Below, in pieces: positions 52,562 to 61,038 of a DNA stretch of 64,000 nucleotides. This stretch comes from CAYVFC01 sp964450715. GTDB taxonomy: Bacteria; Myxococcota_A; Polyangia; Polyangiales; JAFGIB01. Under the pieces are notes generated by a model. It made no database searches. It was not told where the DNA came from and saw only the letters and a list, made by a program, of their open reading frames with translations. Within the stretch, counting starts at the first letter, position 1. Each line of letters begins with the position of its first letter. The translations under genes were made by a program, and so were the position numbers. Location: the NCBI GenBank assembly GCA_964450715.1, contig CAYVFC010000014.1, forward strand, positions 23,721 through 87,720, given 5' to 3'.

Positions 52562-52648
52562 ATGACCTCCGTCCTTGACCTGGCCCACGCCGCAGGGATA
52601 ACGGGCGAGAACGCCGGTTCCTGCATCTTCTGCCGCCACCCCGGTTGA
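52562..52648 (+). CDS. very small protein, 28 aa, with CxxC
   Basis: MTSVLDLAHAAGITGENAGS followed by CIFCRHPG and a stop. AGGAGG overlaps the stop of the preceding gene and lies 7 bases before ATG, so translation is likely. The CIFC pair could bind metal or be redox active. Function unknown. Confidence 0.5.
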   Translation: MTSVLDLAHAAGITGENAGSCIFCRHPG

Positions 52649-52671
52649 CGGGCGGCCGACGCCGTCCTCCG

Positions 52672-52811
52672 TGTGCCGGCTGGTCACCTGACCATGGTCA
52701 CCGGCTTGACCAGGGCACGCCGCCCCAGATCGAGGTCCCCCATACGGGGGATCGTGTACGCCTCATTCACCGTACGGCCCGGTGCCGCGACCACCGGTTT
52801 GACCAGCCTTT
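52672..52811. repeat. cluster of palindromes and direct repeats (TGACC/GGTCA)
   Basis: GTGCCGGCTGGTCA (from 52673) and TGACCAGGGCAC (to 52719) form inverted arms around the inner palindrome TGACCATGGTCA (52689-52700). ACCGGCTTGACCAG is repeated as ACCGGTTTGACCAG about 90 bases later (near 52793). The cluster lies just past the 3' end of the HTH/coiled-coil gene and beyond the small plus-strand genes. It looks like a protein-binding array, for example for the adjacent HTH protein, or a terminator region. Confidence 0.55.
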
Positions 52812-52831
52812 TGGATAGGGTCTGACCACTA

Positions 52832-53677
52832 TCAGTGATGACCTTCTCCCGACTGTTCGCTGCCCGGCAAGCCCGGTGTGAATGGGGGCTGCGAAGCGAC
52901 ATCCTGTTCGCGCAGCTCGTCCACCTCGCGCTCCAGGGCCTGGACGCGTTCAAGGGCAGCGTCGCGCTCGGCTACAGCCTCCTCGGCACGCTGTTCCGCG
53001 ACTTCCGCATCTACAAAGGCGTTATTCGCTTCCCGCCGATAGATGTCACGCGCGGCCGTAACGCGCTCGAGGCGGCACTCCAGTTCGCTCACGTTGTCAG
53101 TGGCGGTGTTGAGCTCGCCGCGCAGTGCCTCGCGCTCGCCTTCCAAGCGCGCGTACGACTCGCGAACCTTGTCGAGATCGGCTTTGAGGCTGCCGTTCTC
53201 GGCAAACGCAGGTACGGTCGCTTCCAAAAGCAGCAATAGCATAGGCGCGTCCGGCACAGGCCGAGGCGTCCTAAAGTGGTTCGCTACCAGCGCTTCTATC
53301 TTGCCGCGCTCGACGGCGGTCACGATGAAGCCGCGTTCTTCGGAAATGAGGTCGCGCTGCACCGCGCGCACGAACTCGAACGGCTCTCGGCACTGCTCCA
53401 CGGCGTCTGCAACGGTCGCTCCGCGCCGCAGCAGCGCTACCACTGCGCCGGTCCGCTCTCCGATCGTTCGCGTGGAGCGCTCCGCGCTGTCCGGCTCCCG
53501 AGAGAACTGTTCTGGGTTGTGTCGCACGACGCCGTCCTCATCGTATGCCCATACCAATTCACCGTTTCTTTCCATGCGAATAACCGTCGAGCGGCTCTTG
53601 CCTGTTCGCTTCGCCGTCTCGTTGCGGTCGGGCCACGTCTTGGGGGCGATCGATTTCTTCGTATCGGCGCTGGTCAT
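52832..53677 (-). CDS. HTH plus coiled-coil protein (KfrA-like architecture)
   Basis: It is 281 aa. The N-terminal 55 residues (RNETAKRTGKSRSTVIRMER then GELVWAYDEDGVVRHNPEQF) are a DNA-binding HTH with a wing. The C-terminal 120 residues form a long coiled coil (LERVQALEREVDELREQD and preceding heptads). This is the plan of KfrA and other plasmid or chromosome-binding proteins, though sequence identity to KfrA cannot be claimed. It may bind the repeat cluster just downstream. Transcribed in the same direction as the small HTH gene at 53763-54011. Confidence 0.65.
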   Translation of the reverse strand: MTSADTKKSIAPKTWPDRNETAKRTGKSRSTVIRMERNGELVWAYDEDGVVRHNPEQFSREPDSAERSTRTIGERTGAVVALLRRGATVADAVEQCREPFEFVRAVQRDLISEERGFIVTAVERGKIEALVANHFRTPRPVPDAPMLLLLLEATVPAFAENGSLKADLDKVRESYARLEGEREALRGELNTATDNVSELECRLERVTAARDIYRREANNAFVDAEVAEQRAEEAVAERDAALERVQALEREVDELREQDVASQPPFTPGLPGSEQSGEGHH

Positions 53678-53762
53678 CGCAAGCTCCTCGTCGAATACGC
53701 ATAGAAAAAATCGCGCGAACGCGCCGCGTGAATCCCTGGTGTGCTACGCGTAGCTCGCGTTC

Positions 53763-54011
53763 TCATCGCGTTGCCCCTGGCCCAGGATCGCACGTACTCA
53801 CGCGAACCCCGTTTTTGATAAAGTCATTCACATCGGAAAGCCTGTAGCGAACCGGCGACTGCGGGCGGTCGCCGAGCTTGATAAAAGGCGGGCCGAAGCC
53901 CGTACACCTCCACCTCGCCAATGTCGGCTTCGATACCTTTAGGGTCTCGGCCGCCTGATCGGGTGTCAGCAAACGTTCGCCGTCTCCACCGTCTTGTTCG
54001 TTCTTCGTCAT
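53763..54011 (-). CDS. AlpA/MerR-like helix-turn-helix protein, 82 aa
   Basis: LLTPDQAAETLKVSKPTLAR followed by GFGPPFIKLGDRPQSPVRYR is the HTH of the AlpA/excisionase family with its wing. Likely a local regulator. Upstream of it lies the TTCCGGAA cluster. Confidence 0.82.
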   Translation of the reverse strand: MTKNEQDGGDGERLLTPDQAAETLKVSKPTLARWRCTGFGPPFIKLGDRPQSPVRYRLSDVNDFIKNGVRVSTCDPGPGATR

Positions 54012-54108
54012 CAGGGAACTACCTCCGTTCCCTAACGAATGAATCTTCAGATAGAACGAGTCAATCTAATACTTCTTGGCAAATACCAGCCTATTACTCG
54101 TTTTAGCC

Positions 54109-54219
54109 TTCCGGATATTCCGGAATACTGTATTTCCGGAACTTGCCTCTACGAATCCTCCCCTGTTTGCAGCGGAATCCGTTTTTCTTCCGGAAATACC
54201 CTCCAATCTATTTCCGGAA
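54109..54219. repeat. cluster of five TTCCGGAW octamers
   Basis: Palindromic TTCCGGAA at 54118, 54134, 54188 and 54212, with a variant TTCCGGAT at 54109. They lie in an unusually AT-rich 330-base gap between two divergent genes. Spacing of 16 and 24 bases within pairs suggests binding on one or adjacent faces of the helix. No open frame here looks coding. Confidence 0.7.
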
Positions 54220-54344
54220 GTTATTTTTTTTGCGTTTGGCGATACCGGCAGATCGTCTATCACGAACTGGTGGCCGGTCGGCCGAGAGGGCTTGAAGGTG
54301 CCCGCGAGAACGTCTATTGAGCGGGTGGAAGGAGGAGCGGACGG

Positions 54345-55025
54345 GTGGACGAGTCCAGGCTCATGGAGAAGCTCCGGGCGATCGAGGCGCTGTACGCCGG
54401 CGCGATGACTGCAGGAGAACGGGTGGCCGCGGAACGGGCCAGGGAGCGGATCCTGGAGAGGCTGACCCAGTGGGAAAAGGAGGCGCCGGCGGTCGAGTAC
54501 AAGTTCACGATGGCCGACATGTGGTCGCGGAAGGTGCTGCTGGCCTTGCTGCGTCGCTATGATATCCGGCCCTACCGGTACAGCGGGCAGCGCCACACCA
54601 CGGTGATGGCCCGGGTTTCGAGGCGGTTCGTAGAGGAGACGCTGTGGCCGGAGTTCGAGCAACTCTCCGGGACCTTGCGGAGCTATCTCTCGGAGGTGAC
54701 CGATCGCGTGGTAGCGCAGGTCATCCATCGGGACAGCTCCGAGGCGGAGGTCATCGACCGGCAGGTCCAGCTTCCCCTGCCCTCTCGGAGCTCGAGCGTG
54801 CACGGGGCGCCTTCCGCTGCCGCGCCGCGAAAGCCGGGGCCGGTGACGCCCGACGGGGTTTCTGCACCGGAATCAAACTCGGAAGGTTCGACGGATGGTA
54901 CCGCCTCCGATCCGGAAGCGGGAGCCGGTACGCCGGGCGAGACGAGCGCCGAGGGGAAAGCCGCCAGGCGGAAACGGAAGAAGCAGAAGCAGCAGCGGAA
55001 CAAGAACAAGCGCAAGCGAAGGTAA
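54345..55025 (+). CDS. DUF2786-like protein with long disordered basic tail
   Basis: It is 226 aa. The N-terminal MEKLRAIEALYAGAMTAGER then AERARERILERL resembles DUF2786. The middle (KFTMADMWSRKVLLALLRRY) is a conserved helical region of uncharacterised proteins. Residues 150-226 are low-complexity and end in a very basic KRKKQKQQRNKNKRKRR tail, likely binding nucleic acid. GTGGAAGGAGGAG lies upstream as a ribosome binding site. Confidence 0.75.
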   Translation: MDESRLMEKLRAIEALYAGAMTAGERVAAERARERILERLTQWEKEAPAVEYKFTMADMWSRKVLLALLRRYDIRPYRYSGQRHTTVMARVSRRFVEETLWPEFEQLSGTLRSYLSEVTDRVVAQVIHRDSSEAEVIDRQVQLPLPSRSSSVHGAPSAAAPRKPGPVTPDGVSAPESNSEGSTDGTASDPEAGAGTPGETSAEGKAARRKRKKQKQQRNKNKRKRR

Positions 55026-55106
55026 CGCGGCGCTCGCGATCCGGGCGCGGCGCAGAACCGCCGGCCCGGTGGCGATGTGCCGCGAGAAAGGGTAGGAATC
55101 GGCCCC

Positions 55107-56339
55107 GTGACCAGGCGCAAGCAGAAGCCAACGGCGGATGCAGACACCGTGCTCGAAAAGATCCGCTGCGACGTGCAAGGTGACGACGAGCAGCTGTGGG
55201 CGCTGTGTGACGCCATGGCCGGCAACATAACCCTACCGGTAGATGTCCACGTGGTCGGAGAGCCGCTCGAGCTGGTCGCGGTGGGCTACGAGGGCAACCC
55301 TCGACGCGGGCTCGTCGCCAGTTGCCGCCGGGAGGACGGCAGTACGTTCCAGGTGAGCTTCGCCGACGTGCAGACGGCGCCGGAAGCGCCTGCCTTCCCC
55401 TGGCTCGCCGCGTATTGCAGATGGATGGGCGTCGAGCCGATCGGTGCACCGAACTCGCGGGGGTCGGCGGCGAAGGTGCGAAAACACAAGGCGAGCGAGG
55501 AGGATATCGATATATCGAAACCGGTCGAACTGGTGATTCTTGCCGTCACGCAGCGTGCGGCCCGTTGCCGGCCGGTGGGGAGCGACAGGGTGGTCACGCT
55601 GCGCGCGGGCAGCCTCTCCCAGGTGGTTCCAGGCCATATCGTGACGGTTCAGCCCTCCAAGCAGTGGCGGCACCGGGGTCACCCTTACCTGTCAGGCAAG
55701 ATCACAGCGACCCGGATCGATGCGGTTGCGCTCGGGCTCCCTGCCCTGGCGCTGAACGCGCGCGGCAACTGGGATCCCGCCGAGATGTACTGGGGGGAGG
55801 AAGGCGAGCCAATCGAACCGTGGGCCAAGCCGATCATCGCGCGCGGGCCCCGGCCGATGTTCGAGATGGAGCAGGTGTTGCCCGGACGCGAGGCCGAGGA
55901 CTTCGACGTCGACACCGACCCCATCCTCTACGCGACCGACCTCAGGGAGACCGGCGACACCGAGGGCGCGGCAGATGTCCTTTCGAAACTGCTCGAGGAG
56001 GACCTGCGCTGCCTCGATGCCCACGCCCACCTCGGCAATCTTCTCTTTCGAAGCAGCCCCCACTGGGCGCTCAACCACTACGAGGTCGGCGTTCGCATCG
56101 GCGAGCTGTCGCTGGGCGAGAACTTCGACGGCGTGCTCGCCTGGGGGCTCATCGACAACCGGCCCTTTTTGCGCTGCATGGAGGGCTACGGGCTATGCCT
56201 CTGGCAATTGAATCGATGGGACGAGGCCGAGCGCGTGTTCGAGCGGATGCTGTGGCTGAACCCGACCGATAACCAGGGGATACGCGCCCTGCTGCCGGAG
56301 GTTCGCGCGCGAGAACCGTGGATCGACGACGAGGAGTGA
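55107..56339 (+). CDS. hypothetical protein with TPR-like C-terminus, 410 aa
   Basis: GTG 55107 (start of VTRRKQKPTADAD) follows a GGGTAGGA sequence; a frame extends to 55077. The N-terminal half is beta-rich (a possible calcium-free OB-like or SH3-like pair, not assigned); the C-terminal 150 residues form TPR-like helical repeats (LRETGDTEGAADVLSKLLEE, DAHAHLGNLLF, LWQLNRWDEAERVFERMLWL). Soluble. Same strand as the preceding gene, 81 bases apart. Confidence 0.75.
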   Translation: MTRRKQKPTADADTVLEKIRCDVQGDDEQLWALCDAMAGNITLPVDVHVVGEPLELVAVGYEGNPRRGLVASCRREDGSTFQVSFADVQTAPEAPAFPWLAAYCRWMGVEPIGAPNSRGSAAKVRKHKASEEDIDISKPVELVILAVTQRAARCRPVGSDRVVTLRAGSLSQVVPGHIVTVQPSKQWRHRGHPYLSGKITATRIDAVALGLPALALNARGNWDPAEMYWGEEGEPIEPWAKPIIARGPRPMFEMEQVLPGREAEDFDVDTDPILYATDLRETGDTEGAADVLSKLLEEDLRCLDAHAHLGNLLFRSSPHWALNHYEVGVRIGELSLGENFDGVLAWGLIDNRPFLRCMEGYGLCLWQLNRWDEAERVFERMLWLNPTDNQGIRALLPEVRAREPWIDDEE

Positions 56340-56386
56340 GCGACAGGAGGGGGCGCACCAGCCTCGGTAGTCGCGGGGTATCTCGG

Positions 56387-57376
56387 TCATCGGGTGCTCC
56401 TCGTCGAGCCGCCCGCGTCGGACGGTTCGGCACCCTTGCCCATGCAGCATTTCTTGTACTTACGTCCCGACCCGCAGGGGCACGGATCGTTGCGGCCGAT
56501 TTTGCGAGCGGCTCGCGCTGGCCTGGACATGGGACGCCAGAGCGTTTCGCCGACCTGCTTGAGCTGCGCTTCACGGCGCCTGAGAAAACCACCGACGTCG
56601 TGCCGCTTCGCGAAGCGCTCCCAGAGGTCGTTGAGCAGCTTCCGGGGCCCGCATTCGGCCATCATCTCCACGATCTCGAAACCGCCGGCACCGGCGATAT
56701 CGAGCGACACTGAGCCGACGGCGTCGCCGAGCTCTGCCGCGTCGTCGAAGAACACGATCCGCGCATCATGGCAGTCACATCCCGGCGTCGGGCAAAGAAA
56801 AATACTTGCCCAGTATCTCCGATCACCAATAACGTACTCGTCCGAACGAGTTCCCCGCAGTAGGTCCTCGATGGCGGCGAGGTGGAACTCCTCTACAGAG
56901 TCGAGATCAATGTCCTCGGCGGGCCCCTCGGGTCGGTATCCCTTGGTCCGCGCCCGGAAACGGTGCAGGAACTCGAGCAACTCTCCGTCCATCTCGGAAG
57001 CCAGCCAGTCCAGAACCTCCGGGTCGGTTGCGTCGGGGAACTCGGGTTCGGCCCACGTCTCTCCGGAGTCCGGATCGACGATGGCGATCAGCTTCTCCTC
57101 GAGCGTGACGCGGTCCGCCTTCCCTCCCGCGGGTCGCTCCAGATGGACGCCCTCCCCGTCCCAGCAGACAGCGGTAGCCCGCCCGTCGATGACGAATCCG
57201 TCCACGTAGACGAACTGGCACTCGCAGTCGGGGTTGGGACACATGGACAGGCTACAGGCAAGACCCTCTCGCTCTCCCGGCTCGTGCGCGTCGCGCCAGA
57301 AGACGATCAAGCCCTCGTCGCCGAGCTGCCGCCGGCTATTCGGTTCGAGAATGATGCTTACCGGTTCGCCTGCCAT
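56387..57376 (-). CDS. SEC-C motif protein, 329 aa
   Basis: The C-terminus has the zinc-binding SEC-C motif (IGRNDPCPCGSGRKYKKCC). Two further Cys clusters occur earlier (MCPNPDCECQFVYV and LCPTPGCDCHDARIVFF) in similar beta contexts, suggesting a duplicated metal-binding domain. Function unknown; SEC-C motifs mediate binding to nucleic acid-associated partners or SecB. The gene is 3 bases after the P-loop gene, forming an operon. Confidence 0.8.
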   Translation of the reverse strand: MAGEPVSIILEPNSRRQLGDEGLIVFWRDAHEPGEREGLACSLSMCPNPDCECQFVYVDGFVIDGRATAVCWDGEGVHLERPAGGKADRVTLEEKLIAIVDPDSGETWAEPEFPDATDPEVLDWLASEMDGELLEFLHRFRARTKGYRPEGPAEDIDLDSVEEFHLAAIEDLLRGTRSDEYVIGDRRYWASIFLCPTPGCDCHDARIVFFDDAAELGDAVGSVSLDIAGAGGFEIVEMMAECGPRKLLNDLWERFAKRHDVGGFLRRREAQLKQVGETLWRPMSRPARAARKIGRNDPCPCGSGRKYKKCCMGKGAEPSDAGGSTRSTR

Positions 57377-57379
57377 GGT

Positions 57380-58294
57380 CTATTCATCATCGTTCGGGAT
57401 CTCTCCGCTCTCTCTCAAGAACCGGGCGAAGCCCTCGAGGCTGCGACGGTAGCGCGAGACGAGTGCCGGGCTTTCAGTGAATTTCCGCTCGAACTCGATC
57501 TCCCACGGTGGTCCGTCAAAACACTCCAGGACTCGCTTGGCTCTGGGTACGTCGTACGCCAGCACGAGGCATCCGGCCGCGTTCAGGTCGGACTGGATGG
57601 CCGACTGCGTACGAGGCGAGCAGCCGCTAGCTCGCAGCTGCGCGAGGTAACGCGCCATGGCGTCGACGATGACCTTCGCCACACGCGGACTTGCGCCGTA
57701 GTCGTGGCGCCAGTCTTCTACCCAGCCGGCGAGCGCTTCGCGTTCGGCCGTGGACGCATCGGTCTGCTCACGGATCGCGACGATGCAGTCTCTCAAGACC
57801 TCAACGGCTTCTTCGAACGGCAGGTCCACGAGATCCAGCGTCTCTTCACAGGCCCGGTCGAGGTGCCGGAACTCGCGGCAGCCAGTGCCGGTCCTGCCAA
57901 AGCCACTTCGTACCTTGAGCCTCGATACGGGAGTGAACAGGCGCTCGTCGTGGCCCGATCGCGCCTGCGTATCTTCAGGGTGGGCCCACAGAAGCAACGT
58001 AACGCCCGACTTGCGCGCAAGGACCAGCGCCTCTCGGTCGTGCTGTAGCTCCCACGGGAGCTCGATCACGTCGGCGACGCGTTCGGCGACGACGCGGGTG
58101 AGCCGCTCGAAATAGCGGCCTCGGTCGCCCGGCGCTGTTTCCGCTACGGGCGCAGAACCAAGGTCAAGGAACTCGAGCCCCAGCTCCCGGCATGCGCGGC
58201 TACCCAAGGCGCTTTTGCCGGCGCCGGGCGGCCCGAGCAGAAAGATGATTGGGCTCACGGGTCCCGCTTCGAGTACCGTTCCGTTATCCGTCAT
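57380..58294 (-). CDS. P-loop kinase-like protein, 304 aa
   Basis: The N-terminal 150 residues have a shikimate-kinase/adenylate-kinase-like fold: IIFLLGPPGAGKSALGSRAC (Walker A), FLDLGSAPVAE and VIELPWELQHD. The C-terminal half is helical (MARYLAQLRASGCSPRTQSA), loosely like a recombinase core-binding domain, without catalytic recombinase residues. Substrate unknown. Confidence 0.72.
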   Translation of the reverse strand: MTDNGTVLEAGPVSPIIFLLGPPGAGKSALGSRACRELGLEFLDLGSAPVAETAPGDRGRYFERLTRVVAERVADVIELPWELQHDREALVLARKSGVTLLLWAHPEDTQARSGHDERLFTPVSRLKVRSGFGRTGTGCREFRHLDRACEETLDLVDLPFEEAVEVLRDCIVAIREQTDASTAEREALAGWVEDWRHDYGASPRVAKVIVDAMARYLAQLRASGCSPRTQSAIQSDLNAAGCLVLAYDVPRAKRVLECFDGPPWEIEFERKFTESPALVSRYRRSLEGFARFLRESGEIPNDDE

Positions 58295-58388
58295 TTTCGA
58301 AGCCGTTTTCGTTCATAAGATGCTTACCGTGGTCGTTGCCATATGCGTTTGCGTTCCGCTTCTCGGCCGGCGATGCCGGGGGCCGCAT

Positions 58389-58961
58389 CTATTCGTCCTC
58401 ATCCTCCCCCTCATCCCCGTTTTCGAAATCACTCGGCAACGGAATGCCCGGAATCCGCCTCGTTATCCTGGCAAGCTTCATAAACACAGCGTCTGGATCC
58501 GTCCGCTTCTCGAAAGCGGCGTCCCTCCACGAACCTTCGACCAGGGGACGCAGGTCTTCCAGCAGCGCCCGCCGTATCTCCCCCTGTTCGAAGTTGCCTT
58601 TGTCGTCCGGCTTCACCGCGTACAGCGCCGGGAAGGCGAACTTGCAGACCGCCTCGTGCATTTCGGCGCCGGTGTCCGTCTCGGGCGTACGCAGGTCTTG
58701 ATATTTTGGGGCATCGATCAACCTGGCGTCGACCTCCGTGATCTCCAGATCGTCGAGAGACAGCGGCCGGTTCCCCTCCGTGTTCTTTTGGTCGAACGTG
58801 ACAGGCAGCTCGAACTCGACCCAGAGCGGTCCATCGTATTCCTCCCACTTGCACCCGCCCGGATCGGCGAGTTCATCGAGCAAATCGATAAGGTGGTCCT
58901 CAGATTCCGCACGAACGAGCGCCGCGCTCAGATTCGGCCACCGGACGACGTAGATCGGCAC
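58389..58961 (-). CDS. hypothetical protein, 190 aa
   Basis: Not recognised. It opens MPIYVVRWPNLSAALVRAES, the middle is acidic, and the C-terminus ends in a run of D/E/G. It is soluble and lies 94 bases upstream of, and parallel to, the P-loop and SEC-C genes, so it is probably in the same operon. Confidence 0.7.
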   Translation of the reverse strand: MPIYVVRWPNLSAALVRAESEDHLIDLLDELADPGGCKWEEYDGPLWVEFELPVTFDQKNTEGNRPLSLDDLEITEVDARLIDAPKYQDLRTPETDTGAEMHEAVCKFAFPALYAVKPDDKGNFEQGEIRRALLEDLRPLVEGSWRDAAFEKRTDPDAVFMKLARITRRIPGIPLPSDFENGDEGEDEDE

Positions 58962-59109
58962 AGGTCACCTCCACCAGATAGAAAACCACGTAACCGACGT
59001 CGGCGGTAGTTGCAAACGGCGGGCGTAGCGACCGGAGGGGGCGCTCTCGTACGCGAAAAAGTCCGACAAGCGTCCGGCAAAACGGGCTGGTGTGCGCTTT
59101 ACGGTTCTC

Positions 59110-60093
59110 TCAGGATGGGCCGTCCTTGTAGTTGTCCCAGTCCGGAACCTGGCCTTTCCCGATCGCGTCAATCCACTGCTCGATACACCCCCGGCCGGTT
59201 TTCCAAGTATCTCCGCGTTTCTTGAGGAAATCGATTACCGCCTCGCTCTCTCCGACGGCCAGGAGCTTCTTGGCTAGAGCGAGTCGAGGCCCGTAGCTCG
59301 CCGTTACCGGATCCAGAACCGTATTCCCCGCGTCCAAGAGCGACCGGCACGCGGCCGCGATGTTCCCTCGCCGAAGGTAGACTCCTCCGAGTACGCAGTG
59401 CGCGACATGGTGTGCTAACCCGTCCGGACCGCGGGGGAGATCGGGGGCATCCAACAGCAATGTCGCATAGTGCTCCGCTTTCTCCAGCTCGTCGCTGATA
59501 AGCGCTGCTTCTGCACAGATACGCTGAGCATGTACGTCACCGGAATCGGCAAGGGCACGGCAATATCCGAACGCCTCTCGTGCCTGCTCCGCCGAGCTAT
59601 CGTCGTTCGCCGCCTTGGCCAACGACAGGCGAAGTTTGCCGAGCCAGATGGCAGCCCGTTTCTCACCCTTTGCGCTCGATCCTCGAAGGACGAGCAGCAG
59701 CCTCTCCGCCTCGCGCCAATCCACGTTGGCAAAGAATTTTGAGGCATTTATCAGTCCGTCTGCTTCAAGCCGCCCGCTCCTCTCGTGTTCAAGCCAAAGG
59801 GCACGCAGGCGCTCGAAGTGCTCGGGATACACCTCGGGAACCACCGTGAAGGATGGACAGATACAGATCGCATCGTTGGGGCGGTGTTCCACGAACCAAG
59901 CTACTAGCTCAAGCACCCCGGGAAGAGCAGCCTCCCATCGCTCGTCGGCTAGCATATAGTAGCCGAGCGCTTTGGCACGTGAATCGGCATCCGTAGCAGA
60001 TGCAGTTTTCACGAGGCTTTCGGCCTCTTCCTTCGACGAAGCTGCCGAATTCATGGCCAATTGAAACAGGTCCCGGATGCCGCAGCTCGTCAT
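59110..60093 (-). CDS. hypothetical helical-repeat protein, 327 aa
   Basis: Helical repeats of TPR/Sel1-like spacing (EEAESLVKTASATDADSRAK, LRLSLAKAANDDSSAEQARE, LISDELEKAEHYATLLLDAP, AACRSLLDAGNTV) suggest a scaffold or protein-binding role. No family is recognised with certainty. More AT-rich than the genes to its left. Confidence 0.7.
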   Translation of the reverse strand: MTSCGIRDLFQLAMNSAASSKEEAESLVKTASATDADSRAKALGYYMLADERWEAALPGVLELVAWFVEHRPNDAICICPSFTVVPEVYPEHFERLRALWLEHERSGRLEADGLINASKFFANVDWREAERLLLVLRGSSAKGEKRAAIWLGKLRLSLAKAANDDSSAEQAREAFGYCRALADSGDVHAQRICAEAALISDELEKAEHYATLLLDAPDLPRGPDGLAHHVAHCVLGGVYLRRGNIAAACRSLLDAGNTVLDPVTASYGPRLALAKKLLAVGESEAVIDFLKKRGDTWKTGRGCIEQWIDAIGKGQVPDWDNYKDGPS

Positions 60094-60123
60094 CGTAAAT
60101 CTCGTTTCGACCCGTTCGCCCTT

Positions 60124-60858
60124 TCAATACCGCACGACAAGCCAAGGCAGCCAAAGACCAGGTTCGGCACCGACCTCGCCGCATGAAATATCGTCAGCGC
60201 ACTTCAGAGCGTCGTCATACCTTTCTATGAAGCCGTTGGCGTTCAAAAGAATACCGTACTTGTCATGTGCGTATTTTTCCAAACCGTTACACAACCAGGA
60301 ATGGTCAAGTACCCGAGACTGTTCGTCTGTCACGATCAGTTCGAAACCCAACACGTTACCTTCCGGCAGACGAGTGCCTTGCTGAACACAAAACCGCACG
60401 CCGCTTTCGCCGATAGGGGCATGTCCCGACTCTTTTTCCGGTGGTTTTGTAAATGCGACAAACTTAGCGATGCAGGATTTATGCAAGCCGATTCCCAAGA
60501 TTATCGCATCAGGCGCTTTCGACAGGAACGTCTCTCTGAACTCGTTAGCGGTATCTATCTTATAGCATACGTTGGGCCATCCTATTTCTTTGTCGAATCT
60601 CGAAGTAACCCAGGGTATGACTTCGTGAATCTCGGCTGATATTCCGAACGTTCCCGCCTTCTCTAGACGTTCTTCTCGGCTTGCAGAAGTCCATTCGATT
60701 GCCCACACATCGGGTACGAACGGGGAAATACAGGGAGATACGCTCAATATTCTTGCGGGAAGTAAGTCTCGAGAAAAGCATTCCGGTCTCTCCATAGGTT
60801 TCGTTATGTAGAAACCGCCCGAAACGAAATCAGATATCGTAGCGCCCATCTTATGCAT
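60124..60858 (-). CDS. hypothetical protein, 244 aa
   Basis: Not recognised. It looks like a soluble alpha/beta protein resembling immunity-type proteins in composition (Trp-rich, acidic), with ILGIGLHKSCIAKFVAFTKP in the middle and a C-terminal GLWLPWLVVRY. AT-rich relative to the window. It is 30 bases upstream of the repeat protein gene and probably cotranscribed with it. Confidence 0.65.
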   Translation of the reverse strand: MHKMGATISDFVSGGFYITKPMERPECFSRDLLPARILSVSPCISPFVPDVWAIEWTSASREERLEKAGTFGISAEIHEVIPWVTSRFDKEIGWPNVCYKIDTANEFRETFLSKAPDAIILGIGLHKSCIAKFVAFTKPPEKESGHAPIGESGVRFCVQQGTRLPEGNVLGFELIVTDEQSRVLDHSWLCNGLEKYAHDKYGILLNANGFIERYDDALKCADDISCGEVGAEPGLWLPWLVVRY

Positions 60859-61038
60859 CGTATCTATTTTTCCCGCGAAGGAAAATCGTGTCGAGGACAG
60901 AGCCTGTCGCGGCGTATGGGATCTCGCGCTCGCACTCCGAGCGCGTCAAACCCCAGAGCCTTGGTGAACTCGGCGGTGGGGATGGCGTCCTCGGCATGAA
61001 GCGAGACGACTGCCGCCGGGCGGTCGACGGGCCCTCGC

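Noticed and set aside
52684..52953. 89-codon minus-strand ORF
   Set aside because: It runs through the palindromic repeat cluster and overlaps the HTH/coiled-coil gene in another frame; no supporting start signal.
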